Assembly: GCA_021323535.1 (NCBI GenBank)
Contig: JAJONO010000051.1
Coordinates: 1-64,000, forward strand
Direction: 5' to 3'
DNA from: Bacteroidota bacterium
Lineage (GTDB): Bacteria; Bacteroidota; Bacteroidia; B-17B0; Aurantibacillaceae
Length of the DNA stretch: 64,000 bases
Part shown: positions 52,120 through 61,879 of the stretch, piece by piece
How the letters are laid out: every line of letters starts with the position of its first letter
Numbering within the stretch: position 1 is the stretch's first letter
Notes under the pieces: generated by a model
Databases searched by the model: none
The model's input: only the letters and a program-made list of their open reading frames with translations
What the model was told of the DNA's origin: nothing
Position numbers and translations under genes: made by a program

Positions 52120-52871
52120 TAAAATGAATTGATGATCTTACAAAAATCTTCCGCTTTTAAACTCGCGCCACCGATCAGTCCTCCGTCAACATCGGCACAT
52201 GAAAATAATTCCTTTGCGTTTTGCGCGTTGCAGCTTCCTCCATACAAAATAGAAATACCTGAAGCAAGAGAGGCATCGAACATTTCAGAAAGTGTTTTAC
52301 GGATATAAGCGTGCATTTCCTGCGCCTGTTGGGGCGTGGCAGTTTCCCCTGTTCCAATGGCCCAAACAGGTTCATAGGCAAGAACAAAATTCTGCACCTG
52401 TTCTTTCGGGAAATTTTTAAGAACAGTTAATTGCTTCATCACTGTATCAAAATGCTTATCGCTTTTTCTTTCGGCCAGTTGTTCGCCAAAACAAAAAACA
52501 GGTACAAGGTTATTTTTAAGCGCCTGCTGAATTTTCTGAGTAAGTTGTTCGTTGCTTTCTTTGAAATAGGTTCTGCGTTCGCTATGTCCCACCAAAACAT
52601 ACTTTCCGCCAACAGAACTGATCATTGAGGCAGAGATCTCCCCGGTATAAGCTCCTTTTTCATGTTCGCTGCAATTTTGCGCGCCCATAAAAAAATCGTT
52701 GCTTGATGTTAATTCATCTGCAACAGGTTTTAAGAAAGTAAATGGCGGAAAAAATATTTTAATAACAGGAGCATTTCCTGCTTCCTTCACCACTCTCTTC
52801 ACCAACTCAGAAGCTTCGGTAAGAGAAGTGTTCATCTTCCAGTTTCCTGCAACTATTTTTTTTCTGCTCAT
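52119..52871 (-). CDS. tpiA: Triosephosphate isomerase
   Basis: 250 residues. Interconverts dihydroxyacetone phosphate and glyceraldehyde-3-phosphate in glycolysis. Visible: N10-W-K12 (NWKMN), catalytic His96 in VLVGHSERR, catalytic Glu167 in LAYEPVWAIGTG, and the phosphate-binding loop SILYGGSCNAQN and DGGLIGGASL. Lies between the permease gene (three bases) and prmA (one-base overlap) in one operon. Confidence 0.97.
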   Translation of the reverse strand: MSRKKIVAGNWKMNTSLTEASELVKRVVKEAGNAPVIKIFFPPFTFLKPVADELTSSNDFFMGAQNCSEHEKGAYTGEISASMISSVGGKYVLVGHSERRTYFKESNEQLTQKIQQALKNNLVPVFCFGEQLAERKSDKHFDTVMKQLTVLKNFPKEQVQNFVLAYEPVWAIGTGETATPQQAQEMHAYIRKTLSEMFDASLASGISILYGGSCNAQNAKELFSCADVDGGLIGGASLKAEDFCKIINSF

Positions 52872-52874
52872 GGA

Positions 52875-53957
52875 TCAGTTTTTAAGCCTCACACGCGGAT
52901 CGAGAATTCCGTAAATCACGTCGACAATAATATTTATCCCAACGAAAATAGTGGCAAAGATCAATGTTGCTCCCATTACAACCGGAAGGTCATTTTTACT
53001 TAATGCATCTACCACTTCATAACCAATTCCTTTCCAGCTGAAAATTTTCTCAACGAAGATGGCACCCGCCATTAAGCCGGCAAACCAGCCCGAAATGGCC
53101 GTGACCACAGGGTTGAGGGCATTCTTTAAGGCGTGCTTCATGATAATGCGGTTATAACCCAATCCTTTTGCCTTGGCCGTTCGGATGTAATCCTGGGATA
53201 ACACATCGAGTAAAGAACTGCGCGTTAACTGTATCACGATGCTAAGCGGACGCATTCCAAGTGTTATTGCAGGCAGAACAAGGTTTTTAAGTTTTACTAC
53301 TTCACCGTTCCACACATCAATGTCGTAAAGACTTCCCGTAGGATCGAGCCCGGTGTATTTTTTCCAGACATAACCGAAAAGCCAGGCCATAATGAGACCA
53401 ACCAGGAAACTCGGAGCGCTCATCCCGAATACGGTTGCCAGAACGAAAATAACCCTGTCTAAAACTGAATTTTTTCTTGTAGCGGTTACAACACCAAGAA
53501 AGATCCCTACAATGGAAGCAATGATGATGGAAGCAAAGGCCAGAATAGCGGTTTCAGGCAGCGTATCCTTAATGATATCGGATACATAACGTTTGCTGAT
53601 ATAACTTTTACGCAGGTATGGTATTTTGAGTACAAGGCATTTATTGGAACCCACTTTAAACAGCGGAACCCATGAATAACGCTCAGGGTTGAGGAACCAC
53701 ATGCTCTTGTTGTTCTCGAAATTGTGTGCCGAAACCGGAGAAAGATCATTGAGGTAATGGGCATATTGAACCATAATGGGACGATCGGTGCCAAGATCCC
53801 TGTGAATCTCTTCTACCGCGCTTTTACTGGCATGCTGCCCAAGCATAACCATAGCAGGATCTCCCGGCAAAACATTAAACAGGAAGAAAATGGTGGTAAT
53901 AACCCCAAACAGCACCACGATGCCATATAACAGTTTTTTAAATATGAATTTTCCCAC
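52875..53957 (-). CDS. ABC transporter permease, DppB/OppB type
   Basis: 360 residues with six predicted membrane helices, a large N-terminal insertion after the first helix, and the permease EAA-like loop around DYIRTAKAKGLGYNRIIMKHAL. First helix MGKFIFKKLLYGIVVLFG. This is the inner-membrane B-type permease of peptide/nickel uptake systems. No substrate-binding protein, second permease or ATPase is adjacent, which is unusual; they must be elsewhere. It heads an operon with tpiA and prmA. Confidence 0.85.
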   Translation of the reverse strand: MGKFIFKKLLYGIVVLFGVITTIFFLFNVLPGDPAMVMLGQHASKSAVEEIHRDLGTDRPIMVQYAHYLNDLSPVSAHNFENNKSMWFLNPERYSWVPLFKVGSNKCLVLKIPYLRKSYISKRYVSDIIKDTLPETAILAFASIIIASIVGIFLGVVTATRKNSVLDRVIFVLATVFGMSAPSFLVGLIMAWLFGYVWKKYTGLDPTGSLYDIDVWNGEVVKLKNLVLPAITLGMRPLSIVIQLTRSSLLDVLSQDYIRTAKAKGLGYNRIIMKHALKNALNPVVTAISGWFAGLMAGAIFVEKIFSWKGIGYEVVDALSKNDLPVVMGATLIFATIFVGINIIVDVIYGILDPRVRLKN

Positions 53958-54079
53958 CGGTTTAAAAAGTGCAACCGCTAATATAAATATTTATCTTTAG
54001 GATGAGAAGGGTTTTAGATAAAGATTTATTTTTGTAGAAATAAAGAAATTACCTTTACAAATTCAGTACAGCTGTTCTT

Positions 54080-56377
54080 TTGAGAAGATCATTAAATATC
54101 GTGCTTCTGGCATTTTTGCTCCTTTGGGTCACATTGGTAAAATCACAAAAAGTTGGTATTGTTCTAAGTGGGGGTGGTGCCAGCGGACTCACCCATATAG
54201 GGGTACTAAAGGCATTAGAGGAAAATGAAATTCCTGTGGATTATATCGTCGGGACATCTATAGGCAGCATTATCGGGGCCTATTACGCTGTGGGATATAC
54301 TCCCGAAGAAATTGAACACATTGTAAGGGCCACCTTTTTTCAGAGCATTACCAAGGGCGACCTTCCTGCCAAATACGATTACCTGCTCAAACAGCGCGAC
54401 AGTTACGCTTCCTGGATCACCTTTAAGTTCAATCTCAGAGATAACTATCTCAAGAATCTTCCAACCAATGTCATCAATTCCATCCCTATTGATTACTATC
54501 TCATGGAAACCTTTACTGGTGCGGCCAACAACGTTGGCAACAATTTCGACAGTCTCATGGTCCCGTTTCGATGTGTTGCATCGGATGTATTAAGAAAACA
54601 GTCTGTACTCTTTAAAAAAGATGATCTGCCAAGCGCGTTAAGAGCCAGTATGAGTTATCCGTTTTATCTGCGTCCAATTGCTATAAATGGTAAATTATTA
54701 TTTGACGGAGGCTTGTACAATAACTTTCCTACAGATGTCATGCAAAAAGAGTTTTCTCCTGATTTTGTGATTGGCTCCAATGTTTCTGAAAGTACTGTAG
54801 CTCCTGATGACGATGATCTGTATCTTCAGTTGAGAAGCCTTCTCATGAACCAGACAGAATTCAGTCCACTGGGCGAAAACGGCGTGCTTATTTCACCCTG
54901 GAGCAATGTAAGCACCTTTAGTTTTGACAATGCCAAGAGACTCATAGATAGCGGTTATGCAGCCACTATAAGATCAATGCCATTAATAAAAAAACAAATT
55001 CAGAGAATACAGACAAAAGAAGAATTGAAAAAGAAACGCGAACGTTTCAGAAATTATCAGAAGGTAGAGAACATTGTATTTAATGATCTTAAAATTTCGG
55101 GTTGTAACGAAAATCAATGTTCCTTTATCAGAAAAAGTTTGTTCTATAAGCAGGCGCCTTTCACGTTAAAGCAATTGAAAAAACGTTATTTCAGGCTGGC
55201 GAGCGACGATAAGATCAAAAATATTTTCCCGGTAGCGGTAAAAGACAGCGTTGGAGATAAATATTCGCTTCATCTGATTGGCAAAAAAGAAAAACCTTTC
55301 TACATAGATGCGGGCGCTATTCTTTCAAACCGTCCGATAAGCGAAGCTTTTCTCGGTTTTCAATACAATCACCTCGGAAAAATTGGTTTCAGCGCCTATG
55401 CTAACGGTTATCTTGGGAAATTATACTCAGGAAGTTTTTCTAAATTACGATTTGATTTCCCGGGTCGCTTACCATTTTACATCGAACCTTCTTTTACCTA
55501 TTCACGTTGGGATTATTACAGCAGCAGCGCCTTGTTCTTTGATTTTTTAAAGCCCGCTTACCTTGTTCAGGAAGATAAATTCGGAGAAGTAACGCTTGGA
55601 GTTCCTGTAGGAAATGTTTCGCAGGCCAACGTTGCCGCGGGTTTAACTGAGTGGAGCAATTCATATTATCAGACCGATCTTTTTACCCGCGCCGATACAA
55701 CCGACAAAACGTATTTTGATTACTGGTATGTTCAATCCAATTATAAGATTAATACCCTTAACCGGAAAATGTATCCAACCGAAGGCATGTTGCTCAATGC
55801 AAGGGCGCGTTTCCTGGAAGGAAGAGAAAGTCATATTCCCGGAAACACCAGTATTGATACAACCGAATTCAGAAATAAATACCGTACACCCTGGCTGCAG
55901 TTAAAATTGACATTCGATAGCTACATCAAAACAAATAAGAGTTTCAGAATAGGGATTTTCGGTGAAGCGGTTTACTCTACACAAAGTTTTTTTAGTAATT
56001 ACCAGGCCACCATTTTATCTGCCCCTGCGTTTAACCCAACTCCAGAGAGCCAAACATTTTTCATTGAGGCCTTTCGCGCCCATAATTATTTTGCAGGGGG
56101 TTTAAAAGCTATTACAACTCCCGTAAGAGGATTGGATATACGACTTGAAGCTTATGTTTTTCAACCCGTGCTTTCCATTCAAAAAAAATCGGACAATACC
56201 GCAGATTATAGTACACCATTTTTGTATCGGCACGTTTCAGGAATGGCAACAGCTGTGTATAATACCGCTGCAGGGCCAATAAGTATTGGTGTAAATTATT
56301 ACGACCAGTATGAATATCCATTTTCATTTTTCTTTCACTTCGGATACATTATCTTTAATCGCAAATCGATTGATTGA
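54080..56377 (+). CDS. Patatin-like phospholipase with BamA-type outer-membrane barrel (PlpD-like)
   Basis: 765 residues from a TTG start (54080); the resulting signal peptide MRRSLNIVLLAFLLLWVTLVKSQ is convincing. The patatin domain shows the glycine-rich oxyanion loop VLSGGGASGLTHIGV (res 29-43), nucleophile Ser60 in GTSIG and Asp209 in LLFDGG. After a short POTRA-like region (about 335-400), the C-terminal ~360 residues form a 16-stranded-type barrel (repeated aromatic-ended strands: FLGFQYNHLGKIGFSAY; final FSFFFHFGYIIF). This is the type V-d-like secretion layout. Probable lipid hydrolase displayed on or released from the outer membrane. Confidence 0.85.
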   Translation: MRRSLNIVLLAFLLLWVTLVKSQKVGIVLSGGGASGLTHIGVLKALEENEIPVDYIVGTSIGSIIGAYYAVGYTPEEIEHIVRATFFQSITKGDLPAKYDYLLKQRDSYASWITFKFNLRDNYLKNLPTNVINSIPIDYYLMETFTGAANNVGNNFDSLMVPFRCVASDVLRKQSVLFKKDDLPSALRASMSYPFYLRPIAINGKLLFDGGLYNNFPTDVMQKEFSPDFVIGSNVSESTVAPDDDDLYLQLRSLLMNQTEFSPLGENGVLISPWSNVSTFSFDNAKRLIDSGYAATIRSMPLIKKQIQRIQTKEELKKKRERFRNYQKVENIVFNDLKISGCNENQCSFIRKSLFYKQAPFTLKQLKKRYFRLASDDKIKNIFPVAVKDSVGDKYSLHLIGKKEKPFYIDAGAILSNRPISEAFLGFQYNHLGKIGFSAYANGYLGKLYSGSFSKLRFDFPGRLPFYIEPSFTYSRWDYYSSSALFFDFLKPAYLVQEDKFGEVTLGVPVGNVSQANVAAGLTEWSNSYYQTDLFTRADTTDKTYFDYWYVQSNYKINTLNRKMYPTEGMLLNARARFLEGRESHIPGNTSIDTTEFRNKYRTPWLQLKLTFDSYIKTNKSFRIGIFGEAVYSTQSFFSNYQATILSAPAFNPTPESQTFFIEAFRAHNYFAGGLKAITTPVRGLDIRLEAYVFQPVLSIQKKSDNTADYSTPFLYRHVSGMATAVYNTAAGPISIGVNYYDQYEYPFSFFFHFGYIIFNRKSID

Positions 56378-56382
56378 TTTAA

Positions 56383-57123
56383 GTGAAGAAAATCTATAGT
56401 CATAAACAAATTATTGTGGCTACTTTCCTTGGAGGACCCGTTGCCTTTGGTTATATGATATGGCGCAATTTCAGGGAGCTTGGAGAACCGCGCAAAGGTA
56501 TATTGTGGTTCCTTCTATCCATCACTTTTACCTTGTTGTTCTTCGGGATATTTTTCATGATTCCTGATGTAGAAAATAAAGTACCCAGACATTTTGTACC
56601 AATAGCTTACACCATCATTGCTCATTTTATTATTCTGCAGATACAGTCTAAAAAAATTGACGATTTTCTTCATAAGCGAGGTCAATTGTTTGGATGGTGG
56701 CGCACAGTGGCGGTTATGCTTCTTGCCGTCATCGTAAGCGCCGCTCCTTTGTTTATAGTCGGCTATGTTTACGAAGAAATAACAAAAGTTGAAAGAACAG
56801 TAAAGCATTATGGCGATTTACACAACGAAATAGAATACAAACCCGAAAACATAAGTGTTACCGAAGTGGATAGAATTGGTTCCGTATTGGATAGTGTTAC
56901 ATTTTTTAATAATGAACAAAGGGAGTTTTTATTTGTCAGAAAAAGCGGCGAAACTTATGAGCTCTTTGTATCTGCGCTTTACGGCGAAAGTATTTCCGAC
57001 CAGGAAAGTTTTTTCAGCAGGTTGCGAAGGCAGATTCAGGAATATTTTCCGAAAAATAAAATTGTGATTACCATTGTTGGCGATAACATTGATAATGTAC
57101 TTGTACGAATTGAGCCCGAATAG
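56383..57123 (+). CDS. Four-helix membrane protein of unknown function
   Basis: 246 residues from GTG 56383, five bases after the previous stop. Four predicted membrane helices between res 8 and 130 (IIVATFLGGPVAFGYMIW; LWFLLSITFTLLFFGIFFMI; FVPIAYTIIAHFIILQI; VAVMLLAVIVSAAPLFIVGY). The C-terminal ~110 residues are soluble with REFLFVRKSGETYELFVSAL. No recognised family. Coupled to the patatin gene, so it may assist that protein. Confidence 0.6.
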   Translation: MKKIYSHKQIIVATFLGGPVAFGYMIWRNFRELGEPRKGILWFLLSITFTLLFFGIFFMIPDVENKVPRHFVPIAYTIIAHFIILQIQSKKIDDFLHKRGQLFGWWRTVAVMLLAVIVSAAPLFIVGYVYEEITKVERTVKHYGDLHNEIEYKPENISVTEVDRIGSVLDSVTFFNNEQREFLFVRKSGETYELFVSALYGESISDQESFFSRLRRQIQEYFPKNKIVITIVGDNIDNVLVRIEPE

Positions 57124-57140
57124 CGCTTTGCTTTCCTTTA

Positions 57141-57169
57141 AGCCGCAGATTTCACAGATTCACACAGAT
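57141..57169. repeat. Short dispersed repeat word near the DUF2795 gene
   Basis: GCCGCAGATTTCACAGATTC followed by ACACAGAT; an AT-rich direct-repeat word of a kind scattered between genes in many Bacteroidota. Single copy in this window. Confidence 0.3.
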
Positions 57170-57228
57170 CATCTTTCTGCGAAATACACGTTCCGATAAC
57201 CGTTGGGAGCGGCGAAAAACCGGGTAAT

Positions 57229-57251
57229 AAAAAATCCCGCATTCGCGGGAT
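57229..57251 (-). terminator. Intrinsic terminator of the DUF2795 gene
   Basis: Read on the minus strand: GATCCCGC-like arm GCGGGA (57250-57245 side) and TCCCGC form a 6-7 bp stem with a four-base loop, then a run of six T. It lies just beyond the stop at 57256. Confidence 0.85.
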
Positions 57252-57255
57252 CAGT

Positions 57256-57477
57256 TTAAAATTCATCTTCGTTGAAAAAGAAATCATCCTTCGTAGGATA
57301 ATCCGGCCATATCTCTTCAATTGTTTCGTAACTCTCGCCTTCATCTTCCATTTCCTGTAAGTTCTCAATAACTTCCATTGGAGCGCCACTACGCATTGCA
57401 AAATCTATCAATTCATCTTTTGTTGCAGGCCACGGAGCATCTTCTAACCAACTTGCCAATTCTAACGTCCAATACAT
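57256..57477 (-). CDS. DUF2795 family protein
   Basis: 73-residue acidic cytoplasmic protein, strongly conserved in Bacteroidota: MYWTLELASWLEDAPWPATK, DELIDFAMRSGAPMEV and EIWPDYPTKDDFFFNEDEF. Function unknown. It has its own terminator and no operon partner, which suits a stand-alone regulatory or housekeeping peptide. Confidence 0.88.
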   Translation of the reverse strand: MYWTLELASWLEDAPWPATKDELIDFAMRSGAPMEVIENLQEMEDEGESYETIEEIWPDYPTKDDFFFNEDEF

Positions 57478-57667
57478 ATTCTAATTATTTTTATTCCTTA
57501 ATTTCCTGCAAAAGAAAAAAAATTTTTGAAAAGAAAAAAGGAAAACTTTTAAAAGTTAACGAATTCTTTACACACTTAATTAACTGTAAAACAACAAATT
57601 ACAATAATATAGCGTTTATTGGGCATTTTTTGGGTGCCAAATCCGGCAAAACCCCCATCTTCTGTCT

Positions 57668-60600
57668 CTATTGTTTCACAAGCTTGTGGTGATATACGTC
57701 TCCGTTTACTTCCAGTTTTAAAAAATATGTGCCTAATGGAAGGTCATCTTTCATCAAAATACAATGTTCCCTAACTCCTTTTTCTTCCTTTAGTTCAATT
57801 GCCGAAACTTCTCTTCCTGTAACATCCATCATGGTTATTTTCATCTTCGAGTTATCCTTTGCCTCGAACCTAAATGTGATTTTATTCGTGAACGGATTCG
57901 GAAACACTTTAAAATTTAAACGCTCATCGTTCAGTTTTTCTTCTCCTACAAAATATGCCGTGTCTACTTTTTGCCCGTTACTGCTTACAAAATTCGACAA
58001 CAATCCCGCTCCGTTTTCGGCCAAGATATTAAAATAGTAGGTTGTTCCCTGTACAAGAGTAAGACTGTGAACCGTAATAGCGGTATTTGCGCCAATGGTA
58101 GGAACCCAGCCTGCTGTATTCGTAAACCCGGGCGATGTTCCAATGCTGTACCAGTATCTCATAATTGCTGAGTTCTGATCGGTTGAGGCTGTCCAGTTTG
58201 CCCGTAACGAATCGCTCGTGTTCACAATGTTTATGTCGGTACCCGGACCATCAAATACAGCCGTTACATTAGAGGGTACGGTCCAATCCACATTCACATC
58301 ATGATAATAGATCGGCGAAAGATTTCCTGCACTGTCCTGGCAAATCGATTTTATTTTTCCCGCCGCATTTGTTGGCGCCGTGTTCTGGTAACGTAACTCA
58401 TTCGCCATTCCACTACCAACAGTTACATTAATAGCCGATGATCGCGAACGGTACACTTTTATTTCGTCGATGCTCATTTTACAATTCCCGCTTCTGAAAG
58501 AAATATAATCGCCATTGCTGTAAGGCAAAGTATCGGTCCACGTTGCTACAAGAGCGTTGTTCATATACACACTTATTTTTCCTGTAATTCTATCGTAAAT
58601 AACTTTTACATCGTACCATTGCGCTGCGCTGAATGTTAAGGGAATATCGACTTTTGGCGTTCCAAAAACATCGTTCACCACTTTGTAAATCTGAATTTTC
58701 TGATCATCTAATCTGAACCAAACGAAATAACTGTTCCAGCGATTTACACTATCAGGCTTATCGCAGAAAAAATGCAGCCCACCTCGTCGCGAAGTGCCGC
58801 TTCCTTCGAACTTGGCAAGGAAATGATAGAGATAACGATTGGATAAACTTTGAGTAAGAGCCGCGTAAATATTTGTGTTGCCTGCCGCGGTGCTTGCTTC
58901 ATCACTTTGTTCGAGGGCGTTTCCATTAATACCCCAGGTTCCTGTTTTCTGGGTCCACTCGGCATGAATAGCATTATCGAAATTATCAGCTAAAAATCCC
59001 TGCGTGTAATTTGCTCTCCATTCTGTTCCGTCAAAATCAATTACCTGGTAATATCCTTTTTCAACGCCACTTCCTCCAACATTATCTACATCGGTAACTG
59101 AAGTGGTAAAGGTGGCTGTTTTCCATGGATACTGTGTGGTTACAGTTGTTCCCGGTGCAATAATATCGGTTGTTGTCTGAGCCGAAGTAACTGTGGTATA
59201 AGTAGCGGCCCATCCCGACGCTGTAGTTGCACAATCGCTTCTGAATTCAACAAGCAAGCTATCGTTGGTAGAAGTAAACGGACCAGGATTTACTGTGCCG
59301 GTATATTGCCCAATGAGAGGAGAATTATTTGTTCCTCCGTCGTAAATAAAAAGATTATCGTAACCCGGTTCAAGACTAAAAGAAGTGAAACTAAGAGTAA
59401 TATTAGTTGCGCCAGGTTTTGTGAAAAGCCAGAATTTACGTTCGTCGTTACTGTAATTCGCTGTTGGTCCACCCGAATCATAAAAACCACCGGTGCTTAA
59501 TGTATAAGTTGTAACGGTGTAAGTGTTATTAATGAGCTTGTAATATTTTTTCCAATCCCAGAGCGGACCAGGATCGGTGTGCGTTTGACCGGGGTACATC
59601 TGATGACCTTTTACTTTTAAGCAGCTGCCTTGTAAGCATTGCGAAGTGGTACCGCTGCATCCTGGGCCATAATATGTACGAAGCGGATTGATTGAATTAC
59701 TGCTACAGATATCTTTTGTAAGTGCGGCTGATGAATTATACATCGCTGTTGTGAACCATGAAATATTATTGACATAACCTTCATGTTCAATTCCAACAGT
59801 GTATGGATTTTCGGAACCAACGTGCCATGCTTTACTTGCTTCAAGTACCATTTGAGTAACCTGTCCATCGCTGCTTCTCACCACGTAATGCGCCGAAGCA
59901 TTGGCCGCGCAGTTCTGAAACCATGAAATGCAGCCCGCGTAAGATCCCTGAACAAAGTGAATGGTAACAGCGCTGATACTTGTTCCGTTTCTACTGCTGT
60001 AATTACAGCTTGCGGCCGGAGTATAAATAGCGGAAGGATAATCGGGAGAAGAAAACAAACTCGCCGGAGTAAGCTTGTAAGAATTTCCAGATGAGTTTGT
60101 GATCGAAGATGAACTTATCGTAATTCCTGTTGAACTTAAAACGTTATAATTCTCTCCGAATAATTCTTCAAGATTGATATGATGATCCGGAAAATTATAC
60201 ACGTCCTGAAATTCTGTTTTAGAAAGAAACCAATAGATCTGGTACAAGTGTGAATTAAGAGCGAAATTATTCTGAAGTTCGTTTGATACAGGTAACTCGC
60301 TTAACGCAACAAGAATTGATTTATAGTCTGCGGGGTTCTTTGAAAAATTATTTTTCTGTAATTGCAATTTGTGAAACGCCGAAGCATACGCAAGAATAGA
60401 AATTTCGGAAGAAGAAATAATAGCATCGGATGAAAAACCTGATAAATGAGAAACAACATTTAAATTGTTACGGAAATAATTTTTACCATCGGCGATCAAT
60501 CCCATTACTCCGTAAGTACGTGGATAAGCCATACAACTTTGTTCGGATGAAGAAGTGACGTGCTGAAAACGTGTTTGTGTATAAGCCACCGCCTCCAGAA

Positions 60601-60733
60601 TTCCTTTTGGAACAGAAGGATAAAGACTATAAGCTTTCTTAAACGAGCTATTGTAAGGATTTTCTACCAGGAGATCGTTTGCTTTTGAATAGAAAAAGAT
60701 CAGGGAAAGAAATACAATAAATAATTTACGCAT
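57668..60733 (-). CDS. Multidomain T9SS N-acetylmuramoyl-L-alanine amidase
   Basis: 1021 residues. Signal peptide MRKLFIVFLSLIFFYSKA. Res 30-130 resemble a lytic-transglycosylase-like helical domain (VPKGILEAVAYTQTRF, YGVMGLIADGKN). Res 255-395 form an Amidase_2/AmpD-like domain with zinc ligands His259, His377 and Asp387 (GHQMYPGQTHTDPGP spacing equal to AmpD) and a catalytic Glu in GIEHEG. A CUB-like domain (about 415-525), a LamG/concanavalin-like domain (about 600-740), a fibronectin-type stretch and a type IX sorting domain (FKVFPNPFTNKITF ... GTYFLKLEVNG) follow. The protein is likely secreted by T9SS and cleaves peptidoglycan amide bonds in other cells or debris. Stands alone. Confidence 0.85.
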   Translation of the reverse strand: MRKLFIVFLSLIFFYSKANDLLVENPYNSSFKKAYSLYPSVPKGILEAVAYTQTRFQHVTSSSEQSCMAYPRTYGVMGLIADGKNYFRNNLNVVSHLSGFSSDAIISSSEISILAYASAFHKLQLQKNNFSKNPADYKSILVALSELPVSNELQNNFALNSHLYQIYWFLSKTEFQDVYNFPDHHINLEELFGENYNVLSSTGITISSSSITNSSGNSYKLTPASLFSSPDYPSAIYTPAASCNYSSRNGTSISAVTIHFVQGSYAGCISWFQNCAANASAHYVVRSSDGQVTQMVLEASKAWHVGSENPYTVGIEHEGYVNNISWFTTAMYNSSAALTKDICSSNSINPLRTYYGPGCSGTTSQCLQGSCLKVKGHQMYPGQTHTDPGPLWDWKKYYKLINNTYTVTTYTLSTGGFYDSGGPTANYSNDERKFWLFTKPGATNITLSFTSFSLEPGYDNLFIYDGGTNNSPLIGQYTGTVNPGPFTSTNDSLLVEFRSDCATTASGWAATYTTVTSAQTTTDIIAPGTTVTTQYPWKTATFTTSVTDVDNVGGSGVEKGYYQVIDFDGTEWRANYTQGFLADNFDNAIHAEWTQKTGTWGINGNALEQSDEASTAAGNTNIYAALTQSLSNRYLYHFLAKFEGSGTSRRGGLHFFCDKPDSVNRWNSYFVWFRLDDQKIQIYKVVNDVFGTPKVDIPLTFSAAQWYDVKVIYDRITGKISVYMNNALVATWTDTLPYSNGDYISFRSGNCKMSIDEIKVYRSRSSAINVTVGSGMANELRYQNTAPTNAAGKIKSICQDSAGNLSPIYYHDVNVDWTVPSNVTAVFDGPGTDINIVNTSDSLRANWTASTDQNSAIMRYWYSIGTSPGFTNTAGWVPTIGANTAITVHSLTLVQGTTYYFNILAENGAGLLSNFVSSNGQKVDTAYFVGEEKLNDERLNFKVFPNPFTNKITFRFEAKDNSKMKITMMDVTGREVSAIELKEEKGVREHCILMKDDLPLGTYFLKLEVNGDVYHHKLVKQ

Positions 60734-60865
60734 GGGTTAATTTTTAGCCTTACGAAATTAGTCAATTAAAGTTCCTTCCTGTGTTAAAAAACTGTCGCTT
60801 CGAAATGCTAAAACGATTTTAAAATAACTGAAGTGTTATTTATAAAGATGAAGCTCGGTGAGATT

Positions 60866-61879
60866 TTATTTATCGCCGAAAAATTTACGAATCAATTCGT
60901 TCCCTAAAGTAAAAGGAACAATTGCGTCGTTTTGTTTTTTTTCTGCAATTTTTTTCAGTGCTTTTGCAATTTCAGGATCTGAATAGAAACGTTGTTTAAG
61001 ATTTTCCTCGATCACATTCAGTAACAATTCGTACTGTTGTTTGTTTCTTTTATGTACGAAATATCCATTGGCAACAACAAACTCCTTGTATTTTTTTAAT
61101 AGCGCATACACTTCCTGAATTCCTTTATTTTCAAGGCTTGAACAGGTTTCTACTTTGGTTGTAAATCCGCTTTCGGGAGCCTGGAGTAAATGTAAAGCAC
61201 TTTCGAATTGCACTTTTGCCGAACGCGCTTTTTGTATGTTATTTCCGTCGGCTTTTGTGATCACAATACTATCGGCCATTTCCATGATGCCACGTTTTAT
61301 TCCTTGTAATTCGTCGCCCGCGCCTGCAAGCATTAACAATAAAAAAAAATCCGAGATCTGGCTCACAGCCATTTCGCTCTGCCCCACTCCAACTGTTTCA
61401 ATGATGATGAAATCAAAGCCGGCAGCTTCACACAACAATATGGTTTCATAAGTGGCTTTTGCTACGCCTCCTAACGTTCCGCTGCTTGGCGAAGGACGAA
61501 CGTAAACATTTTTCATAACAGAGAGTTCTTCCATTCGTGTTTTATCGCCAAGGATGCTGCCCTTGCTTTTATTGCTGGAAGGATCTATGGCAAGCACAGC
61601 AAGTTTGTGTCCTTTTGAAACAACTTCCTTGCCGAAACTTTCAATGAATGTGCTTTTGCCGACGCCGGGAACACCGGTGATACCGAGACGGAAAGAATTT
61701 CCGGTTTTTTTTACAATTCCCTGCAGGATTTTCTGCGCAAGATCTTTGTGCTTTTCATTAGTGGATTCAACAAGTGTGATAGCGCGACTTAAAATGGCAA
61801 TGTCGCCATTAAGAATTCCATTGATAAAAAATTCAGGCGGTTGAAGATTATTGATGCGCGACGACAATGTCTTATTCAA
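60866..61879 (-). CDS. meaB: Methylmalonyl-CoA mutase-associated GTPase MeaB
   Basis: 337 residues. G3E-type GTPase chaperone that protects and reactivates B12-dependent methylmalonyl-CoA mutase (a module of propionate metabolism). Visible: Walker A GVPGVGKST (res 69-77), DPSSNKSKGSILGDKTRM, ETVGVGQSE and base-binding ITKADG. The mutase genes are not in this window. Overlaps the AMP nucleosidase gene by eight bases. Confidence 0.93.
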   Translation of the reverse strand: MNKTLSSRINNLQPPEFFINGILNGDIAILSRAITLVESTNEKHKDLAQKILQGIVKKTGNSFRLGITGVPGVGKSTFIESFGKEVVSKGHKLAVLAIDPSSNKSKGSILGDKTRMEELSVMKNVYVRPSPSSGTLGGVAKATYETILLCEAAGFDFIIIETVGVGQSEMAVSQISDFFLLLMLAGAGDELQGIKRGIMEMADSIVITKADGNNIQKARSAKVQFESALHLLQAPESGFTTKVETCSSLENKGIQEVYALLKKYKEFVVANGYFVHKRNKQQYELLLNVIEENLKQRFYSDPEIAKALKKIAEKKQNDAIVPFTLGNELIRKFFGDK

